Shown here piece by piece: positions 34,367-42,717 of a DNA stretch of 64,000 bases; position 1 is the first letter of the stretch; each line of letters opens with the position of its first letter. The stretch lies in contig JBJKZD010000005.1 of NCBI GenBank assembly GCA_045560765.1, forward strand, positions 1 through 64,000. Direction: 5' to 3'. Under the pieces are notes generated by a model. The model was not told the origin of the DNA, did not search any database, and saw only the letters and a list, made by a program, of their open reading frames with translations. The DNA comes from UBA9926 sp913064795. Lineage in GTDB: Bacteria; Pseudomonadota; Gammaproteobacteria; Pseudomonadales; Azotimanducaceae. A program made the translations under genes and the position numbers.

Positions 34367-37225
34367 ATGAAATCAGCCGCTGAGGAACTCGACCACATCC
34401 TTATCAAAGGAGCTCGAGAGCACAACCTTAAAAACATCGAAGTTAAGATTCCCAAGCGGAAGCTCGTTGTACTGACCGGCGTCTCCGGCTCAGGAAAATC
34501 CTCCCTGGCTTTCGATACCCTGTATGCAGAGGGCCAAAGGCGCTATGTCGAATCGCTCTCGGCCTACGCCCGTCAATTTCTTGGGCAGATGGAGAAGCCC
34601 AAATACGACACGATTCGGGGCCTTTCGCCCACCATCTCAATCGAGCAAAAAACAACCAGCCGCAATCCCAGATCCACGGTTGGCACCATCACAGAAATTT
34701 CTGATTATTTGCGGGTCTTGTTCGCACGCATTGGGCAACAGCATTGCCATCAGTGCCATCAGCCGGTCGCAGGTCAAACTGCGGAAAAAATCGTGCTCGA
34801 ACTCATGAAACAACCCCAAGGCACACGGATCATTCTCATGACCTCCCTTTTAGTCAATCGAAAAGGGGAACATCGCGACATCATTGACACCGCAAGAGCT
34901 CAGGGCTTTGTTCGGCTGCGGGTCAACGGAGAGATTCAACGCCTTGATGAGCTGACGGTGCTTGATAAACGCAAAAAGCACACCGTTGAGCTGATCATCG
35001 ACCGTTTAGTGGTCAATGCCGACATCAAAGAGCGCCTGACTGAGAGCGTGGAGCAAACGCTCAAATTGGGCCAGGGCGCGATGCTGGTCCAAATCGGGAA
35101 AGCGGACCGAATCTTCTCAGAGCATCTGGCCTGCAGCGATTGCGGTATCTCTTTTCCTGCGCTTTCCCCGCAATCGTTTTCCTTCAATAGCCCCCAGGGC
35201 ATGTGTCTGTCTTGCAACGGCCTGGGTACCCAAGTCGCCTTCGACCCGGATCTCGTGATCCCAGACACCGGGGCCTCCATTCGAGAAGGTGCGCTGAAAC
35301 CCATTGGACGAATAGATCAAGACAGTCGTTCGATTGGCGCTTTGTTTCATCGGCAGATGTTCGAGCACCTCAATATCCCCATGACCAAATCCTGGAAATC
35401 CTTGACCGCAAAACAGCGCAAAACCGTTTTATTTGGTACCGGTGAGAAGCGATATCGCATCAATTGGGGTTCGCATGGAACGAGCAACTCCCGTTATGAG
35501 GGGCTGCTCAACCGACTCATGCGACGTTTCAAAAACACCCGCTCAGAAGGGATGAAACGCTGGTACTCACAATTTTTAGCCAATACGCCCTGCGAAGTCT
35601 GCCAGGGCGATCGGCTTAGACAGGAATCTGCAGCCGTTCGAGTCGCTGACCAAACCCTCACCGACGTATCCGCGATGACCATCGACGCCGCGCTTGGGTT
35701 TTTTGAAACCCTGAAACTACAGGGCGCTGATGCAGAAATTGCCGTTGAGCTCCTCAAAGAAATCCGTGGCCGTTTAGGCTTCTTAAACGCGGTTGGCTTG
35801 TCCTATCTATCCCTGGGCCGCCTGGGCCCATCCCTCTCTGGGGGCGAATCCCAGCGGATACGGTTAGCCAGTCAGGTTGGCTCTGAACTCTCAGGCGTCA
35901 TTTACATTCTCGATGAACCCAGTATCGGACTGCATCAGCGCGACAACGAACGACTTCTGAGTACGTTGATTAAAATGCGCGACATTGGCAACACGGTGAT
36001 CGTTGTGGAACATGATGAGGACACAATTCGAGCCTCCGATTATGTGATTGATTTTGGACCCGGCGCAGGCACCCTCGGGGGCGGCATTATTCATGCGGGA
36101 ACACCCAAGGCACTCATCAAAAATAAACACTCTCTGACCGGAGACTATTTGGCGGGCCGCAAGTTTATCCCTCAGCGCACCGAACCCAGGATCCCAAAGG
36201 GCAGTGTCACGGTCCGGGGTGCAGCGGAAAATAATCTAAAATCAATCTCCGCCGACTTCCCGCTTGGCCTGTTAGTCGCTGTCACCGGGGTCTCCGGCGC
36301 CGGAAAATCGACCTTGGTCAATGACATTCTCTATCCTGCAATGGCGCGTTATTTTCACGGGAGTCAGCAAAAAGTTGGCAAACATGACGCGGTACTCGGC
36401 CTCGACCAGCTCGACAAGGTGGTTGCCATCGATCAGAAGCCTATCGGCCGTACGCCACGAAGTAACCCTGTAACCTACATCAAAGTCTTTGACGAAATTC
36501 GAAAATTTTTCGCGCTGCTCCCCGAGGCGAGAGTGCGTGGCTATCTGCCCGGACGCTTTTCCTTCAACGTGAAAGGGGGCCGCTGCGAATCTTGTCAAGG
36601 TGATGGTGTACGCAAGATCGAAATGCACTTTCTTTCCGACGTTTATGTTCGCTGCGAAGCCTGTAACGGGAGCCGGTTCAATGACGCAACACTTGAGGTA
36701 CGCTATCAAGGTAAGTCAATCGCCGATGTTTTAGCGATGACGGTTGCAGAAGCGGTCGGGCACTTTTCGGAACACCCAAAGATTGTCAGCCAACTGCAGT
36801 TGCTTGTGGATGTTGGTCTCGATTATCTCGCACTCGGTCAACCGTCATCGACGCTGTCCGGCGGTGAGGCACAGCGCATCAAACTTGCAAGAGAGTTATC
36901 CAAACTGGCGACTGGCAACACCTTTTACATCCTCGATGAACCCACCACCGGTCTTCATTTTGATGACGTGAGAAAATTACTGATTGTCTTAAACCGACTG
37001 ATTGATGCCGGCAACTCGGTCGTGGTGATCGAACACAATATGGATGTTATTCGAACCTCCGATTGGATCATCGACATGGGTCCATCCGGTGGCCCGCTTG
37101 GAGGCAACATTATGGTTGAGGGAACACCCAAAGACGTCGCCGCCTGCAAAACCAGTGACACGGGCAGGTATCTCAAACCTTTTTTTGATTTGTCGCCCAA
37201 GAAGTCTTCAAAGCAAAGTGCTTAG
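34367..37225 (+). CDS. uvrA: Excinuclease ABC subunit A
   Basis: A 952-residue DNA damage sensor of nucleotide excision repair. It has two ABC ATPase modules: Walker A GVSGSGKS (38-45) and GVSGAGKST, signature loops LSGGESQRIRLA and LSGGEAQRIKLA, Walker B VIYILDEPSIGLH and FYILDEPTTGLH. Zinc modules show as CHQCHQPV, CSDCGISF with CLSCNGLG, and CESCQGDG with CEACNGSRF. Length matches E. coli UvrA (940). ATG is preceded by AGGAAG at 6 nt. It works with UvrB and UvrC, which are not in the window. No LexA box is evident, so SOS control is unproven here. Confidence 0.98.
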   Translation: MKSAAEELDHILIKGAREHNLKNIEVKIPKRKLVVLTGVSGSGKSSLAFDTLYAEGQRRYVESLSAYARQFLGQMEKPKYDTIRGLSPTISIEQKTTSRNPRSTVGTITEISDYLRVLFARIGQQHCHQCHQPVAGQTAEKIVLELMKQPQGTRIILMTSLLVNRKGEHRDIIDTARAQGFVRLRVNGEIQRLDELTVLDKRKKHTVELIIDRLVVNADIKERLTESVEQTLKLGQGAMLVQIGKADRIFSEHLACSDCGISFPALSPQSFSFNSPQGMCLSCNGLGTQVAFDPDLVIPDTGASIREGALKPIGRIDQDSRSIGALFHRQMFEHLNIPMTKSWKSLTAKQRKTVLFGTGEKRYRINWGSHGTSNSRYEGLLNRLMRRFKNTRSEGMKRWYSQFLANTPCEVCQGDRLRQESAAVRVADQTLTDVSAMTIDAALGFFETLKLQGADAEIAVELLKEIRGRLGFLNAVGLSYLSLGRLGPSLSGGESQRIRLASQVGSELSGVIYILDEPSIGLHQRDNERLLSTLIKMRDIGNTVIVVEHDEDTIRASDYVIDFGPGAGTLGGGIIHAGTPKALIKNKHSLTGDYLAGRKFIPQRTEPRIPKGSVTVRGAAENNLKSISADFPLGLLVAVTGVSGAGKSTLVNDILYPAMARYFHGSQQKVGKHDAVLGLDQLDKVVAIDQKPIGRTPRSNPVTYIKVFDEIRKFFALLPEARVRGYLPGRFSFNVKGGRCESCQGDGVRKIEMHFLSDVYVRCEACNGSRFNDATLEVRYQGKSIADVLAMTVAEAVGHFSEHPKIVSQLQLLVDVGLDYLALGQPSSTLSGGEAQRIKLARELSKLATGNTFYILDEPTTGLHFDDVRKLLIVLNRLIDAGNSVVVIEHNMDVIRTSDWIIDMGPSGGPLGGNIMVEGTPKDVAACKTSDTGRYLKPFFDLSPKKSSKQSA

Positions 37226-37409
37226 CACCCAGCGATACTCGGGAGAGGGCCACAAAGGTTATTGAGACCCTCGAGTGCTGGGTAACAGACCGCCTTGTTT
37301 TGTGCGTTTGGCGACAATTTGCGCTTTAATCGGCCTAATCTTGACTAACCCTTTGAACTCAAATACTGAGCCCAGACCGTTGATAACCGCTGAAGGAACA
37401 GGCCTCCAC

Positions 37410-38231
37410 ATGACCGATTTTGATCCCAATGCCGTCCCCATTCGTGCCGCCGCAACCGTTCTGCTGATCACCGATACCCCAGAACTCAGGGTGCTGATGA
37501 TGCGCCGCCATGCCAATACTGTTTTTGCAGGGGGGATGTGGGTTTTCCCAGGGGGCGCCGTTGACCCTGAGGATGCGCACACACCCACCGCGGGTTTTAT
37601 TGAGACGACGTATCCCGGACCTATTCTTGACAACAGTATTGAATCTCATCGCGCTTACTATGTCGCTGCCATTCGCGAATGCTTTGAGGAAGCTGGGATT
37701 TTGATGACCTGCCCGGATCCAGCGACCACCCCATCTCAAGCACTGACTCCAGATCACCAACAGGGTGCGAGAGATCAGCTCAATGAAGGGCAGCTCAAGT
37801 TTGACGACTTTCTCACCCGGGCTGGGCTTCTCGCAGATGCCGACCAGATCAAACCCGTCGCACGCTGGATTACACCCTTGGGTTCTCCCAAACGCTTTGA
37901 TGCGCGATTTTTCCTGGCGACCTGTCCACCGGATCAAATCTCGTCTCACGATGCTGGAGAATTGGTCGACTCCGCTTGGATGCAACCCAAGGACATTCTC
38001 GCTCGATTCGAAGCCGGTGAACTGTCGATCATGACGCCGACTCTGAGAATGATTCAAAACTTAATACCGTTTGAAAAAAGTGCTGCTGTAATCTCAGCCT
38101 TAGATCGTTTGACCGAGTATGACCAGGTTAAGGTCGACCCGGAGAGTCGCGCGCTGCTGATGCCTGGCGAGCCCGGCTATGATGCTGCCGCTGATAACAT
38201 AGAGACAGGTTGGGTAAGGCTCAAACCGTAA
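37410..38231 (+). CDS. Nudix hydrolase, NUDT19-like
   Basis: A 273-residue Nudix protein. The box is split: MWVFPGGAVDPEDAH is followed by about 30 extra residues before AAIRECFEEAGIL, so the REx2EExG end of the motif is intact but displaced. An insertion of this kind is characteristic of the NUDT19 group, which includes CoA/acyl-CoA diphosphatases; that activity would fit the acyl-CoA gene content but is inferred. AAGGA lies 11 nt before the chosen ATG; the frame is open from 37275 with an unlikely hydrophobic extension. The gene follows uvrA by 184 bp. Confidence 0.88.
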   Translation: MTDFDPNAVPIRAAATVLLITDTPELRVLMMRRHANTVFAGGMWVFPGGAVDPEDAHTPTAGFIETTYPGPILDNSIESHRAYYVAAIRECFEEAGILMTCPDPATTPSQALTPDHQQGARDQLNEGQLKFDDFLTRAGLLADADQIKPVARWITPLGSPKRFDARFFLATCPPDQISSHDAGELVDSAWMQPKDILARFEAGELSIMTPTLRMIQNLIPFEKSAAVISALDRLTEYDQVKVDPESRALLMPGEPGYDAAADNIETGWVRLKP

Positions 38232-38234
38232 CAC

Positions 38235-38249
38235 TAGGTGCAGCACCTA
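38235..38249. other. 15-bp palindrome between converging genes
   Basis: TAGGTGCAGCACCTA lies just after the Nudix stop and covers the stop codon of the converging PhyH gene. With a 5-bp stem and 5-nt loop it could assist 3'-end formation in both directions, but there is no T-tract. Confidence 0.3.
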
Positions 38250-39161
38250 CCAGTCGTTTTCGACTCGGGTTAACCAATAATCGATGTCAACATCTTGGGA
38301 CCCCGTCAGATATCGCCACAGTTTGAGTCGATTGATCAGTTCCAAACGCCCGGTGTCACCCTCGTACCACGGTTCAAGCCTCATCATTGCTTCGGCAACT
38401 GGATCGCTCCGTTTGGGATCAATCCAGAAGATGGGGCGTTGGTTATCTCCGGAGCAGTCCAAATCTTTCGTGTCCCAAAGTCGCACTTGAGGTTGGCTAG
38501 GCGCCAGACGAACTTTGTAGAGGTAGCGGTTAGTCTCTGACCTGTTCAATCCTGCCCCATGCCATATCCCCATGTGAAAGAGATAGATTGAACCCGCTGG
38601 ACAAACAACATGCTGCTGACCCTTCACATTCTGATAACGAGCGATCGCTGATTCACTGACAACTCGCAAATGCGAACCGGGGACATAGCGCGTGCCGCCC
38701 ATCGTCGCCGTTACAGTCTGAGGAAAGTAAAACAGTTGAATATCGAAAGCCCGTCTCGGGTCAATGGTCGAATCCTGATGGGTATGTTGAGCCGCCCGAC
38801 TTCGAACCTTCGGGCTCAACGGATTCTTGCCCAGGCTAAGGTGAAGAAAGTGATGATCGAATTTAGGTTTTAGGCCCACCAAACTGTGAATGGCTCCCTG
38901 AACCGCTGCCAAAGAAAAAATACTCTGGAGCGGTTCAATGCCCTTAAAACCTTCAAAAAAGTCAACACCGGGGCTCAAAGTGGGCAAAACTTCTGCATCA
39001 AAAAGTCGGCGATAGACAGCATCCAACCCAAGAGGCTCGTCGCCCACTGGTGTCTGGACCCGGGATAAAAACGCCGCATTCATCGCATCGGGGACAACAC
39101 CCTCAAGGCATAGCACGCCGGAAGCGACAAACTCAGCCATTTGGACCGTCGTAAGCTTCAT
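38247..39161 (-). CDS. PhyH-family Fe(II)/2OG dioxygenase
   Basis: A 304-residue member of the phytanoyl-CoA dioxygenase family with the iron ligands H128-x-D130 in AQHTHQDST and the distal His in GIWHGAGLNRSETNRY, where an Arg that could hold 2-oxoglutarate follows. PGSHLRV is another typical PhyH segment. Substrate unknown. It is only distantly similar to the PhyH protein at 819-1649, so the two likely act on different compounds. The gene upstream on the same strand encodes a small unknown protein 122 bp away. Confidence 0.85.
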   Translation of the reverse strand: MKLTTVQMAEFVASGVLCLEGVVPDAMNAAFLSRVQTPVGDEPLGLDAVYRRLFDAEVLPTLSPGVDFFEGFKGIEPLQSIFSLAAVQGAIHSLVGLKPKFDHHFLHLSLGKNPLSPKVRSRAAQHTHQDSTIDPRRAFDIQLFYFPQTVTATMGGTRYVPGSHLRVVSESAIARYQNVKGQQHVVCPAGSIYLFHMGIWHGAGLNRSETNRYLYKVRLAPSQPQVRLWDTKDLDCSGDNQRPIFWIDPKRSDPVAEAMMRLEPWYEGDTGRLELINRLKLWRYLTGSQDVDIDYWLTRVENDW

Positions 39162-39282
39162 CGCAGTCCAGGATCCAGGTTAATCCCGCCAAAGGGTTTC
39201 AATCTGGTGGCATCAACCTTCAGCGCTGGAGCAGAGCACGACTGAAACTTCTCAGGCGCCTCAAAGGGGACAGGGTTAGGCC

Positions 39283-39588
39283 TCACGACGGGTCCTCGCT
39301 GTCCGCGGAAATTGGCGGCCAGTCGACCCATTTCTCAAACAGAAATTCATACTTCAAGTAATCCGTACGGAACTCGGCACCCGGAGCGGTTGCGATTAAG
39401 GGACTCGCCTGAATCAAACGCCAGCCATCCCTTAGCGCGTCCACCCCGGTGCGATAAGGCGGCTCGTCGCTGTCTCCGGCCATTGGAAAGTCATCACCCG
39501 CGCCATTGTAACGACTCCACCCAATCACTTGCGTGTCCAAAGCTGAGGTGGAGAGATATAAAACGAGAATGTTTTGACGAGCGCTCAT
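39283..39588 (-). CDS. Small conserved-looking hypothetical protein
   Basis: A 101-residue soluble protein with natural composition, including YRTGVDALRDGWRLIQAS and LKYEFLFEKWVDWP. The latter pattern resembles small cytosolic proteins found near metabolic genes in proteobacteria, but I do not recognise a named family. It has no signal peptide. AAAGGA lies 15 nt before the ATG, which is far. The reverse-strand frame over the same bases has unnatural composition, so this strand is preferred. Confidence 0.6.
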   Translation of the reverse strand: MSARQNILVLYLSTSALDTQVIGWSRYNGAGDDFPMAGDSDEPPYRTGVDALRDGWRLIQASPLIATAPGAEFRTDYLKYEFLFEKWVDWPPISADSEDPS

Positions 39589-39776
39589 AAATGATTCTGA
39601 AATCCTTTCTGGAATTCAACCGATCTCCTGGATCAATGTAAAGCGCTGGGGCTAAATTTGAGCGGTTTATTAGGGTCCAGATGTTGAAAAATAATTTAAA
39701 AATTATGGAAAAATATCTTGAAAGTGAAGAAATAATGAATAAGATCCGTTCTTATTCGATCAGTGAGGGAGCCCTC

Positions 39777-40577
39777 ATGCGTTTATTCTCTATTTTATGG
39801 CTGGTGCTTTTACCTTCAACGGCGCTGGCCGCCGGACCCCTGTCCTCGTCTGAGTCGCCACAGGCCCCGCGCTTTTCAGCCGCTCAAGCGCCAAATTTTG
39901 CTGCGATGACCGATGTCCGCTTGAAGAAACGCTCCTTTTTTGAATACCTGGCACCCTTCGTGATTACGGCCAACAATGCGGTTCGAGCGGAACGATCCTT
40001 TTTACTTAATGCTGAAAGCAAACTGATTGCCGGCGATGCGCTGACCCGCCTTGAAGCAGATCGGGTCCGGTCGATTGCAGATCACTATCGGCGTCGAGGC
40101 TCAGCCATGACGATGATCAACATCGACAGCATCAGCGAACTGCTGACCCGGGTTGACACCATTCCACTCTCACTTGCTTTGGCCCAAGCCGCTAATGAGA
40201 GCGGCTGGGGCACCTCGCGTTTCGCACGCAAGGCCAACAATTACTTTGGCATCTGGTGTTATCAATCTGGCTGCGGACTTAAACCAGCCCAGAGAGACCC
40301 GGGGCTCACCCACGAGGTGAAAAAGTTCGCCGATGTTGGCGACAATATCGCCGATTATCTGCACAACATTAACACCAATCCGGCCTACTCGACCCTGCGC
40401 GATCTGAGAGCAACTTTGCGAGATGCCAATGCGCCACTGCGCGGCGTGCTTCTGGCAGAGGGATTGCTCGCCTACTCCAGCCGGGGCGCAGCCTATGTCC
40501 AAGCAATCCAGCAGTTGATCATCTCTAATGAGCTCGAACAACAATCTTTACATCTGGCAGCTCTGGCCCGCCGATAA
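39777..40577 (+). CDS. Bax-like glucosaminidase-domain protein, secreted
   Basis: A 266-residue protein with a signal peptide (MRLFSILWLVLLPSTALAA) and a C-terminal mannosyl-glycoprotein endo-beta-N-acetylglucosaminidase domain of the E. coli Bax type: LALAQAANESGWGTSRFA carries the presumed catalytic Glu, followed by NNYFGIWCYQSGCG. It would cleave peptidoglycan glycan strands in the periplasm. The ATG at 39777 is preceded by GAGGGAG at 6 nt and gives a proper signal peptide; the open frame from 39681 adds an AT-rich, Lys/Glu-rich stretch that is probably untranslated leader. Confidence 0.9.
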   Translation: MRLFSILWLVLLPSTALAAGPLSSSESPQAPRFSAAQAPNFAAMTDVRLKKRSFFEYLAPFVITANNAVRAERSFLLNAESKLIAGDALTRLEADRVRSIADHYRRRGSAMTMINIDSISELLTRVDTIPLSLALAQAANESGWGTSRFARKANNYFGIWCYQSGCGLKPAQRDPGLTHEVKKFADVGDNIADYLHNINTNPAYSTLRDLRATLRDANAPLRGVLLAEGLLAYSSRGAAYVQAIQQLIISNELEQQSLHLAALARR

Positions 40578-40599
40578 CCGATTACCGTAGGTCGCTAGA

Positions 40600-41208
40600 A
40601 TGGCCATCGCCGAGCAGTCATCTGAACCAGACTATACGCTCTACCACCTGAGATACTCTGAAGCGGTGTCATCACCCAACCATTGGCAGCAACGCGCGCA
40701 GGCGCTTGCCTTATCGGTGGATCCCGAGACACATCAGATCCTTGGATGTTTTACCGGCCTCTTTGGCCTAAAGAGCAGTGATTGCTTCTGCTTGATCTCG
40801 GGGCCAAACGCTTCTGCCCCAACTCAAAAAGATCTAGCCCCAACGATTCTCGCTCAAACGCCGATGAATGCGACCCTTCGCCCAGATAGCCCAAAAACAC
40901 TGAGCCAAGACGGCATCTATGTGTTTCGATTTTGGAAGATTGCCGGAGATCAGGTTGATCACGCCGTCGCTCTGTCCGCCGCTGCATGGACGACCTTCGA
41001 GGAAGGTTTTGACACCGAAGTCAAAGCGTTATTTCGACAACAGGTCAGGGAAGAAGAAGAATCCATGCTGCTCATCACTTGGTATAAAAATCTAACGGCT
41101 TGGGAGGCCTCAAGACGCCCTGATCCCGGAGCCCTGGATTATTTTCGCCAACGACAAGCGCTGATACATTCCGTCCTACCGATTGCAACACGAGTGATTC
41201 AACCCTAG
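40600..41208 (+). CDS. Hypothetical protein, possibly ferredoxin-like alpha-beta barrel
   Basis: A 202-residue cytosolic protein, 22 bp downstream of the Bax-like gene. The C-terminal half (IYVFRFWKIAGDQVDHAV, then EEESMLLITWYKNLTAWEAS) has the length and pattern of a NIPSNAP/antibiotic-monooxygenase-like dimeric alpha-beta unit, but that is only a pattern impression. The N-terminal half (YTLYHLRYSEAVSS) may be a second copy of the same fold. No catalytic residues can be named. Function unknown. Confidence 0.7.
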   Translation: MAIAEQSSEPDYTLYHLRYSEAVSSPNHWQQRAQALALSVDPETHQILGCFTGLFGLKSSDCFCLISGPNASAPTQKDLAPTILAQTPMNATLRPDSPKTLSQDGIYVFRFWKIAGDQVDHAVALSAAAWTTFEEGFDTEVKALFRQQVREEEESMLLITWYKNLTAWEASRRPDPGALDYFRQRQALIHSVLPIATRVIQP

Positions 41209-41390
41209 TGCCCCCGCCGGTAACGTCAGATTGCAACCCACGCACAACCGCAACCAGAGCACCTTAGCCTTTCGGTCGCACTGATCAAGACACGCTTTAG
41301 CTCAAGGGCTTTGACCCAGCCCGGGAGTAAAACCGCAATAGTTTTCGGCAGTTTAGCGGCTTTGTCTTGACGGCCCGAATATCCACAAAA

Positions 41391-41939
41391 CTACCGATTC
41401 AAATACAAATAGCGCCACAGCGTTGCTGCGACCAAGGCATGATCAATACGGCCGTCGAGAAGCATATCGGAAAGCTCAGCCACGGGTATCAGCACGACTT
41501 CAGTTTGCTCTGTCGGCGTGTTTTGAATTGCAGCACTCGGCCGAACACCTTGGGCCACGAATGTATGCAAGCGATTATTAAAAACCGCAGGATTGGGATT
41601 CAAGACGCCAAGTGAGGTTAATCCCTCCGCAAGAAAACCAGACTCTTCCAGGCATTCCCTGGCTGCAGCAATATCCGGAACTTCGCCAGGGTCGACCATA
41701 CCCCCTGGAATCTCAAGCGATAGCGCGTCACTCCCATGTCGGTATTGCCTCACAAACACCACTTCATCATTATCAGTGATCGGAAGGACATTGACCCAGT
41801 CCACGGTATCAAGCACGAAAAACCCATGTTCTTGACCCGTTTTAGGTGACACTGCCGTCACCTCCTGAACCTTCAAAATCCTCAAATCCGCCAAGATCTT
41901 GGTATGGATTCGTCGCCAGGGTTTGATCAACTCACTCAT
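41391..41939 (-). CDS. Nudix hydrolase, ADP-ribose pyrophosphatase-like
   Basis: A 182-residue Nudix enzyme with a fully canonical box, GGMVDPGEVPDIAAA followed by RECLEESGF, and upstream FVRQYRHGSDALSLEIPGG, typical of the ADP-ribose/NDP-sugar pyrophosphatase group. It would hydrolyse a nucleoside diphosphate derivative in the cytosol. The ATG overlaps the TGA stop of the SDR gene by the ATGA arrangement (positions 41939-41936), so the two are translationally coupled; the longer frame from 42041 is not used. Confidence 0.92.
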   Translation of the reverse strand: MSELIKPWRRIHTKILADLRILKVQEVTAVSPKTGQEHGFFVLDTVDWVNVLPITDNDEVVFVRQYRHGSDALSLEIPGGMVDPGEVPDIAAARECLEESGFLAEGLTSLGVLNPNPAVFNNRLHTFVAQGVRPSAAIQNTPTEQTEVVLIPVAELSDMLLDGRIDHALVAATLWRYLYLNR

Positions 41940-42640
41940 GCGCTCAAGCCGCGGACAGGGACAGCGGCACCGTGAACTGCTGAAGCCGCCTCGGATGCCA
42001 AAAACCCAATCACCTCTGCCAATTTGGTCGGTGAAACCCAATGCTCAAACTCTGCCTCTGGCATATCCGCACGATTTTTTGGCGTGTCGATCACGCTCGG
42101 CAAGACACAATTCACATTAACCCCATGATGCCGAACCTCCTCAGCCAAGCTCTCGGTCAGTCGCTCAGTTGCAGCTTTAGAGGCAAGATACGCACCCATG
42201 TTGGGCTGCCCGCGATTTGCTGCAACAGCCCCGACATTGATCACTTTTCCGGAACCCGCGGCGACCATGGCTGGAATGACATTCTGAGTCATATAAATCA
42301 CAGCCTTGGTGTTGAGATCAAAGAGAAAATCCCATGTAGCTTCTGAAGTTTCATGAACAGCCTCACCCATCTGAAAACCACCGGCTATATTACAGAGCAC
42401 GTCAATTCGCCCTGTTTGTTCAAGCAGACCCGCGGTCAATTCGCTGCAGCTCCCACGCTCGGTCAAATCACACACCCGGTGCTGACAACGCTCGGTCTCC
42501 TCGCCTAAGGCCTCCGTCAACAATGTCGCGCTATAGTCAACAGCTACGACCTGCGCTCCGCGGTTCAAAAAATGCTCGACTACGGCTTGTCCTAGCGCCC
42601 CAGCACCGCCGGTCACCACCACCACTTGATCATCAAACAT
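41936..42640 (-). CDS. Short-chain dehydrogenase/reductase
   Basis: A 234-residue Rossmann-fold oxidoreductase: cofactor loop VVTGGAGALGQAV, CNIAGGF (the NAG motif variant), and the catalytic Tyr-Lys in MGAYLASKAATERL with the Ser position occupied by Gly/Ala in INVGAVAANRG. The usual catalytic Ser is therefore not obvious, which occurs in some SDR subgroups. It would use NAD(P)H on an unknown carbonyl or alcohol. It is the first gene of a two-gene unit with the Nudix hydrolase and diverges from the molybdopterin oxidoreductase. Confidence 0.9.
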   Translation of the reverse strand: MFDDQVVVVTGGAGALGQAVVEHFLNRGAQVVAVDYSATLLTEALGEETERCQHRVCDLTERGSCSELTAGLLEQTGRIDVLCNIAGGFQMGEAVHETSEATWDFLFDLNTKAVIYMTQNVIPAMVAAGSGKVINVGAVAANRGQPNMGAYLASKAATERLTESLAEEVRHHGVNVNCVLPSVIDTPKNRADMPEAEFEHWVSPTKLAEVIGFLASEAASAVHGAAVPVRGLSA

Positions 42641-42717
42641 GTTGCATCCTCCTCACTTGAATTCAGCGATGCTAAAGGCTTTACTGGGGGATTCCAAGCC
42701 CAAAACGAGAGCCCAAG

